Source of the DNA: Ceraceosorus guamensis
Lineage: Eukaryota > Basidiomycota > Exobasidiomycetes > Ceraceosorales > Ceraceosoraceae
Assembly: GCF_003144195.1 (NCBI RefSeq)
Contig: NW_020290023.1
Coordinates: 186,001-250,000, forward strand
DNA length: 64,000 bases
Direction of reading: 5' to 3'
In this document: in pieces, positions 19,852 to 32,698 of the stretch
Position numbering within the stretch: the first letter of the stretch is position 1
Layout of the letters: every line of letters begins with the position of its first letter
The notes under the pieces: generated by a model
Databases searched by the model: none
What the model was told of the DNA's origin: nothing
The model's input: only the letters and a program-made list of their open reading frames with translations
Program-made: the position numbers and the translations under genes

Positions 19852-22186
19852 ATGGACAATACGAGCGCAACCATCCTGCAAAGCTCTTCTTCGCTTGTGG
19901 CTCCGCAACCCCAGCGCGCAGAGCAGCAGACGACCTTCTCTTCGTTCGCGCACGTTCTCGACGCTCGGATCTTGCGAGCGCTTTCCAAGCTAGGATTCGC
20001 TCACCCGACCACTGTACAACAGCGGCTGCTTCCTCTAGCGCTCTCTGGCAAGGATTTGCTCGCACAAGCACCGACAGGCAGCGGCAAGACGCTTGCCTAC
20101 GCGTTACCTGCTGTACAAAGGATATTATCAGCCAAGAGCGCCATCCCTCTCACCGATCCAGCGAGACAGCAGACGAGATGCGTGGTGCTGGTACCGACGC
20201 GCGAACTAGCAGAACAGGTGACTAGGCAGATAGCACACGTGTTGGAGTATCTCGACGACGAGACGGTAGCTGTCGTCAACGCTGCACGCGAGGGAGGCAA
20301 AGGGGTTCACAAGTGAGTGGGGGGCGAGCGCAGCAAACGCGCGCGCGCGCACGCCTGAATCAACCTCGATTGCATCAGACTTCTCCTCTCTACCCACCCA
20401 GACATTGTCATCAGCACACCTGCGAGAACGCTAGCACACATCGAAACCGGAGCGCTGTCCCTCTCGTCTCTTCAATTGCTCGTCTTGGACGAGGCAGATC
20501 TTATCCTTTCGTACGGTCACGCCGGAGACGTAAAAGCTCTTTTGGAACATTCTACGCTACCATCGCGATGGCAAAACATACTCTGCAGCGCTACACTCGG
20601 ATCGGAAGTCAGGCAATTGATGGGCGCAAGGCTACAAAAGCCAGTGAGTGGAGTTCAGCTCGAGCCAAGTACGAGCCCACCTGACACCAGCCCGCCCGTG
20701 CACAGGTCACACTGAGACTCCAGCCTTCCCTTCACCTCTCTCACTTGGCGCAGTATAGCGTGCAGCTCACCTCTCAAGCGGACAAGTTCCTCCTCATCTT
20801 TGTCATCTTACGCCTCAAATTGGTCCGAGGCAAGTGTATCATCTTTGTCAACTCGACGGAGCGCGCGTACAGAGTAAGATTGTTCTTGGAGCAGTTTGGA
20901 ATTCGCAGCACCGTATTGAATGAGGAGCTGCCTTTGGAGAGCAGGTTAGTCTGTGCAATCCCTTCGTCCACCACGCGTTCCTTCTCACATTCTCCTCGTC
21001 TTTGCAGGTTTCACATCGTCCAGCAGTTTAACAAGGGTGTATACGACTACATTGTAGCGACCGATGAATCCCGCTTCGGTGTCGACGCCGCAACTGCGCG
21101 CGAAGAAGAGCAAGGCCTTGCGCGAGAGCAAAGCCGGACGTCAGTCGAGGGATCGGCAGAATTCGAGGTGGAAGAAGAAGAGGCTGTTCCTCTCGGGGCT
21201 GAACGAAACTCTCCCGAAGCCGACACCGCTGCAAGCGATGAGAGGAAGAGAAAGCGCGATGAAGAAGGAGGATCCTCCAGAGAGAGCAAGGTCGCAGAGC
21301 GCAGCTCAAAACGCCGCGGTGGGGACGCCGAGTATGGCGTGGCGCGCGGTATCGACTTCGTCTCGGTAGCCTGTGTCATCAATTTTGACCTGCCAGTGAC
21401 GGCGCGAGGATACGTGCATCGAATTGGACGGACGGCCAGGGCGGGTCAGACTGGTACAAGTCTTTCATTTGTCGTTCCCTCGTCCGTGTGGAAGTCCGAA
21501 AGCGCTGAAGGATCAGCATCAGCAGGTCCACTGAAAAAATCTGGCGTCTCGCATGCAACTGCTGCTATGGACGAAGGTACTTGGTCACGTATCGAGGAGG
21601 ATCAAAGACAAAAGGGAACGACGATCAAGGAGTGGAACTTTGACAAGCCTCAAATTGAAGGATTTAGATACCGAGTGGACGATGCGTTGAGAGCCGTCAC
21701 GCGAGCTGCGATCAAGGAAGCTCGCATCAAGGAGATCAAGCAGGAGCTGTTGAACAGCGAGAAGCTCAAGGTGTGTATGAGCTTGGTGGTGGTTGTGATG
21801 ACACACACACACAGCTGACGCTCCTTTCTCTTTTGCAGGCCCATTTCGAAGACAATCCGCACGATCTGGCTTATTTGCGCCACGACAAGTCTTTGCACTC
21901 GACGCGCGTCCAACCGCACTTGAAACACGTCCCGTCGTATCTGATGCCTCGCATCACGCGGCTCAAGCAGCCTAGCGGGCCCAGCTCTGCGAGCTCAGAA
22001 CCAACAGCAAGCGGGTCGTCCAGACCAGATACGAATGCAGAGGGACGCAATGTGGGCTACGTTGGTTTTGCAAAGAATTCCACTGGACGCGGCAGAGGAC
22101 GCGGACGCGGTCGCGGTCGAGGCGGGAGCAGAGGGGGCGGAAGAGGCAAGAAAGCCGATCCGCTCAGAAAATTTGGCAAGGCTTAG
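19852..22186 (+). CDS. DBP9: DEAD-box RNA helicase Dbp9 (DDX56 type)
   Basis: A nucleolar ATP-dependent RNA helicase for 60S (27S pre-rRNA) maturation. Five exons: 19852-20312, 20379-20643, 20706-20944, 21008-21770 and 21839-22186, giving 691 aa. Motifs in order: Q-motif-like region [11 protein letters not shown], Walker [27 protein letters not shown] in [15 protein letters not shown], then in domain 2 [19 protein letters not shown], and [10 protein letters not shown]. An acidic, Glu/Arg-rich insertion sits between ATDES and the last motif, where Dbp9 proteins also have an insertion. The C-terminus is an RG-rich tail ([16 protein letters not shown]) followed by [10 protein letters not shown]. 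The LSYGH motif after DEAD is typical of Dbp9. Convergent with EFG1, 105 bp apart. Confidence 0.95.
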
Positions 22187-22291
22187 TGGCATACATTTGT
22201 GCAGTCATGTCATCACCGCAAACATTGTGGTAGGATTTTGTGGCCAATGTAGCGGGATGATACTGAACTTGTGCATGGCGCGCCTGCTGCC

Positions 22292-23461
22292 CTACGCTTG
22301 GTCCTCATCGCTGTCGCTCCCACCTTGAGCGAAAAAGTCATCAGCAGCCAGTCCCTCTTCCTCGTCCGAGTCGTCAGCATCCCTGTCTTCAGTCTCGTCC
22401 CGTCTTCTCTTGGCTTCCTCGCCGCTCTTTACCCTGCGTTCACCAGCCTCGAGCAAAGTTTCGGGTTCTGTCATTTCTCCCCTTCTCATAGCAGCCTCCA
22501 TCTCCGCTCTGACTGTGTGTGCGCGTGAATACGATTCGTTCGTTGTAGCGCGATTCGGACTGACATCAGCGCTGATCATTTCGTCCAGTGAGACGAAGGG
22601 CGCATCTCCTCGTGCCGGAAACAAGGCAACGTATGGGTGCTCGTGTGGCCAATTCTACCCAGTCAAAAACTCCTTGTCAGTCGCAGCCCTCGCCGGCGTC
22701 GGAGGGCTCGCCACTCACGAGGACGTAATTGAGTCGAACACGCGCTTCGAACAGCTGGGCTTCGATTACGCTTGCATCTTTGGCTTCTTCTTCAGAAAGC
22801 GTCGTCTTGAGCTGTTTGATCCGACGAACAAGCTTTTGTCTCTCTGCGGGGGCATCCGCCGATGAGCTAAAGGTCCATCTGACTCGCAAAAGAGTTGGCG
22901 CATCACTTACCAAAGAATCGAGCTCGATGACTGTTGCGCGCATTCTCCCTCTCCACATTCTCGCGCTCTCGCGTCTGAACGTCGTGTGTGAGCGCTTGCA
23001 AGCGCCGCTGAGCTTGCTGTCGAGCGTCGGGTGGGAGATCGTCCTAGAAGGCAGCAAAGATGCGTATCAGACGAGCGGCATCTCTTTCCCTGTTCAGCGC
23101 CGGCACGCACCTTAGCCAGCAGTCTTTTCGTCTGCCTGAGCGCCGCTTTCATCTTGCTGAGACCAGGCTTGGTATCATCCTCGTCCGCATCATCCGCTCC
23201 CCTTTTGGACTTGGCGTGCCCGCCTTGTCGACGAGCGCGTTTGGGTCCGTCTGCTTGTCTCCCGCCTCTCGAGCCTCCGCCACCTCGACCTCGACCTCGA
23301 CCTCTTGCTCGGCCTCTCCCACGACCGCGGTCTGCACTGCTACCGCTGCCATTGAAGCTGGAGCTGGGACCAGCTTCAGATGTCGCGTCCACCTTTCGCC
23401 TCTTGCTGGCGCCGGAGGTGGACTGTGAAGTGCGCGTGCGCGCGCCCTCCGAATAAGGCAT
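22292..23461 (-). CDS. EFG1: rRNA-processing protein Efg1
   Basis: Efg1 is a small coiled-coil nucleolar factor of the 90S/SSU processome. Four exons: the first starts at ATG 23461 with an RG-rich low-complexity segment and a basic patch, then GLSKMKAALRQTKRLLAK. The second gives DDLPPDARQQAQRRLQAL. The third starts FERQKLVRRIKQL, preceded across the splice by RARF, reproducing the Efg1 RFFER(K) hallmark, and ends FEARVRLNYVL. The fourth gives HEHPYVALFPARG and an acidic tail. The frame extends upstream of 23461 only without an ATG. The acceptor of intron 2 is the CAG just before AGAGACAAAAG; an earlier TAG would break the family motif. The RG-rich N-terminus resembles the tail of neighbouring Dbp9 in composition. 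Confidence 0.85.
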
Positions 23462-24103
23462 GCTGGGATGCGCGGCGGATAGGTCAGGAGCTGCCTTGAT
23501 TGCAGGCTCTTGCAGGGGTTGCAAGATGGTCTCCGCGCTTTCCTACCGTCACGAGACTCACGACTGTTATGGTTAGAGAATGGAGTGTATAGCGATACCT
23601 TTCTGCTGCACAGCCTTGCAGCTCAAAATTCTGACACTCACGACACACGCCACTCGCGGCGGTGGGATGATCTCCCGCACGACAAGAAGGACGGGCTGCG
23701 CGCGCGGCAAATAAATCGCGACTCGATCGTGACTCTTCTGCATCGTGGTGGTGCTTTCGATCAAGCTGCGCGCCTTCATGTGGATGATGTGCTTTGCTCG
23801 CGCCACCATTCACCATCAGCATTGTCATTGTCTTCAACAAGATCAGCCCACTCTGCGCATTACAAGTCTTTCATGCCGGTCGCAGAACACGTCGCATGGG
23901 CTAGACACGGCGACTTTTGGCACCCGCCCTGCGCTGCATTCCAGCCAACGTCGGGGGATCGCACACTCTCTCGCTCGAATCTTCCACACGCGTTCTGCAA
24001 TCAGCTCAGCTCGACGTGGGGCTGGGTCGAAGCGATCAAAGTTCATTTGTAAAGGCAAGACTTTTTGATCTTCAGCCCCTTCGTCGTCAGCCCCACAAGC
24101 AGC
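23462..24103. promoter_or_regulatory. Divergent promoter region EFG1 / mitochondrial carrier
   Basis: 642 bp between two divergent starts. Contains a CACGACTGTTATGGTTAGAG stretch and several GTGACT/TCACGA motifs; no TATA box was obvious. No gene supported. Confidence 0.45.
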
Positions 24104-25736
24104 ATGTCGACCTCCACATCAGGCTCCTCCTCCTCCTCCTACTCCAGCCCCGCACCACCCACCTTTTTGCCTACCGCAGCGCTGGACCATGCTCTTTCGG
24201 GCATCACAGCAGGAGCAGTAGCGACAGTATGTATGCAGCCGCTGGACCTGATCAAGACGCAATTCCAAGTTCGCACCACTCCACTGGGACGTTGGGCTAG
24301 CGATCTGGGCCGGGCGAGGATAGAGGCGGCTGAGAGGCACGGAGCTGCTGGTGCTGCTTCTTCTCGTCCCAGCGGCTCGGATCGCAGCATTCCAGTCCAA
24401 AATTCGAGACATCTGCGACGTGCAAGGATACCTTGGCAGAGGGTGCTGGGAGTGCACATGGTCAAGGATATGAGCAGGGCTTGGTCTGAGATTATCAAGC
24501 GCGACGGCTGGCAAGGGTTATATCGGGGTTTGGGACCCAACGTGGCGGGCAACAGCGCCAGTTGGGGTCTCTACTTTCTCTGGTGAGCTGTGCCTCGCAG
24601 ATTGTCGCGAGCTCCTGCCGTCGTGACTTTGCGAAGGCGAGTGACCGCTCATCAGAGCTACCCTGCCCCGCCACCATTCCCGCACAGGTACACAATGATC
24701 AAGGACTACATGGCGCGCCAAGATTCGAGCGAAGGGGCCAAGAAGTTGAGTCCTGGACAGCATTTGCTAGCTGCCAGTGAGAGCGGTGAGTTTCTTTGAA
24801 GGTGTCAAAAAGGCTCGCTTTCTAACGCGCCCACGGCATTGAACCCCGCCACTTTCCAACAGGCGCAATCACTGCTCTCATGACGAATCCAATCTGGGTG
24901 GTCAAGACACGCATGTTCACCACCTCTCCCAGCGCCGCTGCCACCTCTACTAGTGTGTCTGCCATCTCAGCAGCCAACCCGACCTCTACACCTTCTCCAT
25001 CCATTTCAACCGCCCACAGCGCAACACCCTACCGAGGCTTGATGCATGGCCTGCGGGAAATATGGAGGTACGAAGGTGTAAGGGGTCTCTACAAAGGTGC
25101 TGGATTGGCATTGTTTGGAGTTAGCAACGGCGCTATACAGTTTGTGGCGTACGAGGAAGGGCGAAGATGGAGGAGCGACAAAGCTAGAAGGAGGGCAGCG
25201 GCCGCCAGTGGCATCCGGAGCAGCTCCCCCACTGCATCTGGACAGCGCGAGAATGACCTCGTCAAATTGGTGAGCGGCCCGGCCTGACTTTGTCGCGCTG
25301 AAAAAGCGAGCTGATTGCGTCGATTGCGCGCGACAGAGCAACACCGAGTATGTCGTCATCTCGGGCCTCTCGAAATTCCTCGCCATCGTAATCACCTATC
25401 CGTATCAGGTCATTCGATCGCGCATCCAAGTAGGTCTAGAAAGGTCGCGAGGTTCAGTGCACATAAAAGCTGAGTGTCGTCGTCCTTCGAATCGACCAGA
25501 ACCAAGCGACGTCGCACATCTACACCTCCATTCCGACGTGCATAAGACTGACATACACTCAGGAAGGATTGGGAGCCTTCTATCGCGGCATGGCCCCTAA
25601 TGCCGTTCGCATTATTCCAGGAACTTGCGTCACCTTTGTCGTGTACGAGAATATGAGCTGGGCGCTCAAGGGAGCGGCTTCTAGACGCGAAGGGTTCGAC
25701 GTCACCGATTCGAAAGAAGTTCATAGAGAGGTATAA
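24104..25736 (+). CDS. FLX1: Mitochondrial carrier, FAD/folate type (Flx1, SLC25A32)
   Basis: An inner mitochondrial membrane solute carrier with three tandem repeats. Five or six exons; the signature loops are MQPLDLIKTQFQ (repeat 1), TNPIWVVKTRMF (repeat 2) and TYPYQVIRSRIQ (repeat 3). The NPIW and YPYQVIRSRIQ variants and NSASWGLYFLWYTMIK are characteristic of the Flx1/SLC25A32 branch, which moves FAD or folates, rather than the pyridine nucleotide carriers. Splices join FLW to YTMIKDYM and RIQ to EGLGAFYRGM. A long polar insertion follows repeat 1 (residues 65-110) and another sits in the repeat 2 matrix loop. Start is ATG 24104. The stop TAA is at 25734-25736, 126 bp from the convergent neighbour's stop. 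The substrate is inferred from motifs only. Confidence 0.82.
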
Positions 25737-25862
25737 CAGATAGAGCTCGCTGTCGATAGAGACGCTTGTCGCCACACTCCTCGCACCACTCCTCCGCATA
25801 GATAACACCAAGAGACATTCTACAAAGGACACGGAGATGATGTACATCTATGATTGGAGCTT

Positions 25863-28800
25863 TTACCGAGTCTCGAATGTGGCATCGTAAATGGCGTCGT
25901 GTATACCGCCGGTAGTGGAACGGTGAGCATCAGCAGCCTTGCAAGGCTTGTACCTGTGCGACACGGCTGGAGTGTCGAAGCCGAAAGGCAGCCCAAAGTC
26001 GAATTTTGGCCAAGCGGGGGACACGACGGTTTCGGCGGGCGCAGCAGCGCGCGGTTTCTTCTTTCGACGCAGATCTCTCCTGGGCATTGCCAGCAATTCG
26101 TCTTCCGACAACTTCGCCTCATGACCCACCGAATACACCTCCAACTCGCGCTTACACCATTCTAGTGCCGCTTCCTCTTCGTCCATGTGTAAAAGATCCT
26201 CATCTCGTCGACGCAGCCCCTCGGCAAGGTAGGCGTACCTGGCGTCGACTAGGGCATTTGCGCGGACATATGGTCGGTACACATATGGAGCACGTTCCTC
26301 GTAATGCCGTTGCACGAGACGCGCGCGGCTCTTGGCATACATCGAATCCATCGCATCCATCCGTGCTCTGCGAAGTCTGCGCAGAAGAGCGCGCAAAGGT
26401 GCGGACCGCTTGAGATCGATCGGCCTAAAATCCGAAAAGGAGTAGTGCCTGTATCGCTGGAGCGGTGGCGTATCAGAAGCGGCCGCAGTCCTTGCAAATT
26501 CTGCTCTCCGTGCCACTCTGTCCAGCATGCGCCGCTTATCTTCGCGCAGAGCGGCAACGCTCGCTTCCCTTTGCTTGCCATGATTCTTGATCGCTGCACC
26601 AAACATACTGGCACAGATGGTCGATGCGAGTCGGGTGCTGTTGCGATCAGTCAGCACATCAACAAGAACGAGATAGCTCTTTAAATCTGCTGCGGGTAGC
26701 ATGAGCCGCGAGGATCCTGATGGTGCCCCGAGGCCTGGAACCTTTCGATCAGCACGCTCGGAGTGTCGGAACATCGCCATGCCGTCCGCAATCGTCCCTA
26801 GACGAACTGTGTCAAGCTTGTTGGGAGCCGTGCCCAACGCATAAAAGACGACGGCCCAGACATTTGCATCAGGCTCCACTTCGAGCCTTTTAAAGTCGTT
26901 CAGAACTCGCAAGGCTATGGGCGTGCGCTGGGATGGCGCAGCAGCCTCGATCCAGGGCTCGGCTATCTGCACCATGTTGTGCGCGTCTGGAGCAAGAGAA
27001 GCTTGTTCTGTGTCCAATTCGGCAGCGCCCTGCTTTGCCGAGGCGGATGGTGAAGGATCGGCAAAGGCAGCTTCGAGCCACATGCTGTAGAGTTGCTCCA
27101 ATTTTGAGGCGTCTCCACCACAAGCTGCAGCAAAAGTACGGAGCATCAAGGATGCTGATCTCCTGCTTGGCCATGCCTTGTTACTGAGGTCAGACCCTGC
27201 GGTCCGACGATCCGGACGCGCAGATCCAAACACCAATGTGCGCACGTCCTCGCTCACACCGTACACGTCCATGAAATGTTGTTGCCAGATGGCATTTGCA
27301 TCCTGATATCGGCAATCGCGCAGCGCGCGCGCCAACAAGGCAGTTTGCCATACTTTTGCACCCTCGTCGATTTTGCCAATGGCAATGTCGAGCGCTCGAT
27401 TCTGTGCCACGTCAAGTCGATTTGATAATGCGAGCAGGTAGCGCACGCTGGGTATACGCACGCTGCGGCTCAGGTTCCGATCTTGTCGTGCTCTTGCAAG
27501 ACTGTTCAGTAGCGTCGCGTACCTTTCTTGAACCGAGCGGTCGCTCATGAGCTCTAGCTCTGCAATGGGTGGCTCCTGGATTGCCTGCACTGCGGCGGAA
27601 AGTAGGACGCCATCGTCACCCAACTTCTCGAGCTGCATGAGAATGCCATGCACGCTTTCTGGAAGCTCCTTTTCGTTGAAGAGGTACTCTTTAGCGTCCC
27701 AACTTGTGTGTTGAGGAGTCAGTGCAGGTGCGCTGGTCGCCTCTTGTCGCATCAGGGCCGAGACGACGACCTTCACGACCGCCTCGCTGATGGATACCTC
27801 GTCAGCGTTCTCTTGACTTCTTGAGAGGGCAGCCAGCAGCCACTTGAGAGCTTCCTCCGGTCTGCCGGCCTTTACGTGTGCGATCGTGCCGGCGTTGAAC
27901 AAATCGGTGAGCTGAGGTGACATTGCGCTGGTGTCTGCTTGTCCACAAGCCATGGCGTGCGCCCGCGCAAGCTCTTCAAAGTATTCCAAGTACGAGTTGC
28001 GAGCCGCAGCATCCGTACCGGGATGATGTGATCTCAGGATAGTCAAGTAGGCCCTCTTGATGGACGGGTACGCTGCTCCGGCCAAAAACCCACCTCGGAC
28101 AATCAGTCTGAGCGCTTCGCTCAGATCACCCAGAGTGAGGGATCGAGCAGCAAACTGCGCGCGCAAGCCTAGAGCTACGGCGGCGAGGTCTGCATCTGAC
28201 TGGTACACCCTTGAGCCGGCATCCTTCGCCTCTGCTGTCTCTGAAGAGGCCGACACCTGAGCAGTCGCCGCTCCTGGCACCCCGAGCAATCGCAACCAGA
28301 GCAGAGTGTCATCGATCTGCTTCTCCTCCATACAGTATCGAGCGGCGGTCGCATAAGCTGGGCTTGGATCCAGCTGCGTGCCGAGTTCTGACAGCTCCCG
28401 AACGAGCTGCGTTGCTGCTGGAACATCGCCATGCTGAATGCGCTGTACAACGAGTCGGGTCGGCCCGGTTTCGGCATGCGATCGCGAGGCCGTGTCGACT
28501 ATTAGGGCAGCCGATGAACTCTCGCCAACAGAGACGTGCTCTGCAGCCTTGACTGAAACATATTCTGCGCCCTCCTCGTCTTCGAACAGCGAAGAGTCTA
28601 CACCTCGGGGATGAAGAGCCGTGTTGGACTGAGAGCGCGCGGATGATGTCTGGCCAAGGAAGCTAAACGTCAAAGCTGTGCGCCTAGTCAGCGTGCTGGG
28701 CTCTGATCTTGCGCCGCAGTCACCGAGGGAGAGACTGAGGGTCGTGGAATAGGGTCTTGCAGTGGAGCAGCAATGGGGGCATGTTGGAGGGCCGACCTGC

Positions 28801-29075
28801 GTGCCTGCCAGAAGCCGAGGTCTAGCTGCGCGAGCTGCTTGGAGCAGCGCTTGACCAACCCCTGCGCCGGAGAGCCCAGTGGTCACCATTTCATCACCTC
28901 GAGGTGCGCCTGAGGGATGCAATGGTGGTCCTGGAAGGCAACATGTAACGCTCAAACCTCGTCTTGTGGCGCACCAGAGTGTTGAAGCTGCGATCGAGCT
29001 GTCAAAATGTCGAAGATCTGAGGCGGAGTTGCGCAGGCACGAGCGCAGATGCGCACGTGGCTGGTTCAGCTGCAT
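25863..29075 (-). CDS. Large mitochondrial helical-repeat (PPR/TPR-like) protein
   Basis: A single uninterrupted frame of 1070 codons (ATG 29075). A second ATG at 28889 gives MVTTGLSGAGVGQALLQAAR, a more typical mitochondrial presequence, so the true protein may be 1008 aa. An RPYST stretch about 50 residues later could be the cleavage region. The body is rich in paired amphipathic helices spaced about 35 residues (for example FNAGTIAHVKAGRPEEALKW), typical of pentatricopeptide or tetratricopeptide repeats, and the C-terminal 200 residues are very basic with RRHYEERAPYVYRPY. I do not recognise a named orthologue. A role in organellar RNA handling or mitoribosome function is an inference from these features. 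Confidence 0.6.
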   Translation of the reverse strand: MQLNQPRAHLRSCLRNSASDLRHFDSSIAASTLWCATRRGLSVTCCLPGPPLHPSGAPRGDEMVTTGLSGAGVGQALLQAARAARPRLLAGTQVGPPTCPHCCSTARPYSTTLSLSLGDCGARSEPSTLTRRTALTFSFLGQTSSARSQSNTALHPRGVDSSLFEDEEGAEYVSVKAAEHVSVGESSSAALIVDTASRSHAETGPTRLVVQRIQHGDVPAATQLVRELSELGTQLDPSPAYATAARYCMEEKQIDDTLLWLRLLGVPGAATAQVSASSETAEAKDAGSRVYQSDADLAAVALGLRAQFAARSLTLGDLSEALRLIVRGGFLAGAAYPSIKRAYLTILRSHHPGTDAAARNSYLEYFEELARAHAMACGQADTSAMSPQLTDLFNAGTIAHVKAGRPEEALKWLLAALSRSQENADEVSISEAVVKVVVSALMRQEATSAPALTPQHTSWDAKEYLFNEKELPESVHGILMQLEKLGDDGVLLSAAVQAIQEPPIAELELMSDRSVQERYATLLNSLARARQDRNLSRSVRIPSVRYLLALSNRLDVAQNRALDIAIGKIDEGAKVWQTALLARALRDCRYQDANAIWQQHFMDVYGVSEDVRTLVFGSARPDRRTAGSDLSNKAWPSRRSASLMLRTFAAACGGDASKLEQLYSMWLEAAFADPSPSASAKQGAAELDTEQASLAPDAHNMVQIAEPWIEAAAPSQRTPIALRVLNDFKRLEVEPDANVWAVVFYALGTAPNKLDTVRLGTIADGMAMFRHSERADRKVPGLGAPSGSSRLMLPAADLKSYLVLVDVLTDRNSTRLASTICASMFGAAIKNHGKQREASVAALREDKRRMLDRVARRAEFARTAAASDTPPLQRYRHYSFSDFRPIDLKRSAPLRALLRRLRRARMDAMDSMYAKSRARLVQRHYEERAPYVYRPYVRANALVDARYAYLAEGLRRRDEDLLHMDEEEAALEWCKRELEVYSVGHEAKLSEDELLAMPRRDLRRKKKPRAAAPAETVVSPAWPKFDFGLPFGFDTPAVSHRYKPCKAADAHRSTTGGIHDAIYDATFETR

Positions 29076-29393
29076 GGCCTAATTGAGCACAGATCACACC
29101 TGCTGCTATAAGGGCCCGCTGCTGCCTGCTCCGTGCTGGGCGTGCGCGGGTCTGCACGCACATCGCCCCCTAGCAGGAGTTCCGGCCTGCATGCGTCCAC
29201 CCAGGAGCGGCAGCGACTCGATTGATGGGTACGATCGAGCACTCCACTCTCGACCCACAGCTCCTCATCCATCAGCATCACGCCGCCTGGTTGCTGAGTC
29301 TTTCTTGGATCACGCTCTCAGCTGTGTCAAAGCGGCAAAGCGCCCCGCTCACTTCTACCAGCATCCTCCAACGAGTAACAACAGTTGCGCATC
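29076..29393. promoter_or_regulatory. Divergent promoter region upstream of VMA2
   Basis: 318 bp between divergent starts of the mitochondrial helical-repeat gene and VMA2. GC-rich with a CTGCTG start; no TATA box seen. Confidence 0.45.
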
Positions 29394-31442
<2,049 letters not shown>

Positions 31443-32698
31443 GTCATCGTCTCTACATTCAGAGCACGCACATGACCCCTCTGCTTGTACATACGAACGT
31501 CCGCGTACGAGCGCAATAGCCGATCTTCCGTCTGCCGAGTGACCTATCTGGTCAGCTGCCGTTTCGTTCGTGGTATTCAGATGCTATGTGCTTCACTTCG
31601 AGCATCTCGGATCCCGTCTGCGCATGCTCAGACACCTTGGCACGACAATTGATACCGCAATTACCTAAAGCTGATGGGTTGCTTGGCGTCATCTTTGAAG
31701 CAGGTTAGATCGACATGATATACATCAAGACTGACTCTCGCAGGCCAACTCCATCCACATTCTGATTTTGATTATTTGAGTGTTTGACCCGAACATTTCC
31801 TGATCACGTGGCGCCGCTTTGCGTGAGGCGCGCGTTTCCGCGGAAACGAACGCCCCTTGCAGCAGAGAGGCTGTGCGAAGAGAAGAATCACACACGCATC
31901 CCTGCTGCTGCTGCTGCTGAGCAGCCCGCTCGCGACTGAGCTAGATTCGCTTTGATGGGGCTAGCAGAAGAGTTACAAGGACTTTGTTTCTAGACCATCA
32001 TCTCGCGTCGAGCAAAACAAAACATCCGCAGGACGGGCCAGCGGTGTCATCATTCCAGGCCGCGCTCGTGGTTCAGGACACCCAGCACCCGACACGAAAA
32101 TAACACATTGGCGCTCAACAGATTGTGCTCCCGCCATAAACAGAATGTTGAGCGGCTTTCGACGCTGCACGTCTGCCCCCGTCAACTTTACGGACTCGTG
32201 AATTGCGCAACGCAGCCAGGTAGCAGTCTGCTGCGACCTCTAATTGGACAAGACCTGCGCGCGCCGAGGGCATATCGACTTGCTGTTCACATCACGACTG
32301 CGCGGGAGGCCAAGAGGCAGTGCTGGTTGTGCGCTCGGTAAGAGCACTCTGTTCGCCGGCATTACTTGTTGGGATCTGCAAACCTCGAACTTTCTGATAC
32401 ATGCCTCTCTAATAGCCACAGCCAGGTACGCCAAAGATAATCTCTGAGCTCGCTCAAGCCCTGCATCGCACAGGTTCAGCAGTTTAGAAACGTTGACTCC
32501 ATCTCGCCATCAAGCCTGCTGGTCACAGTATGCGCTTGTAATCGATCGGATCGGTCGTGCGACGGAGACAGCAAGGAGCAAAGAGTAATCACCAGCGCTG
32601 GCGCATTGCTTTTGCCAATACACCCAAACAAGATGCTGGTATAGACTACGACGTCTTCCTTTCGGGCTGCCACGCCTCTCTGCCTCGAGCTACCCAAC
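31443..32698. other. Intergenic region before the zinc-cluster gene
   Basis: 1256 bp. A CTG/GCT run lies at about 31901-31924, and a CGCGTTTCCGCGGAAACG near-palindrome at about 31831-31848. No gene supported. The long upstream region is usual for a fungal regulator. Confidence 0.5.
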
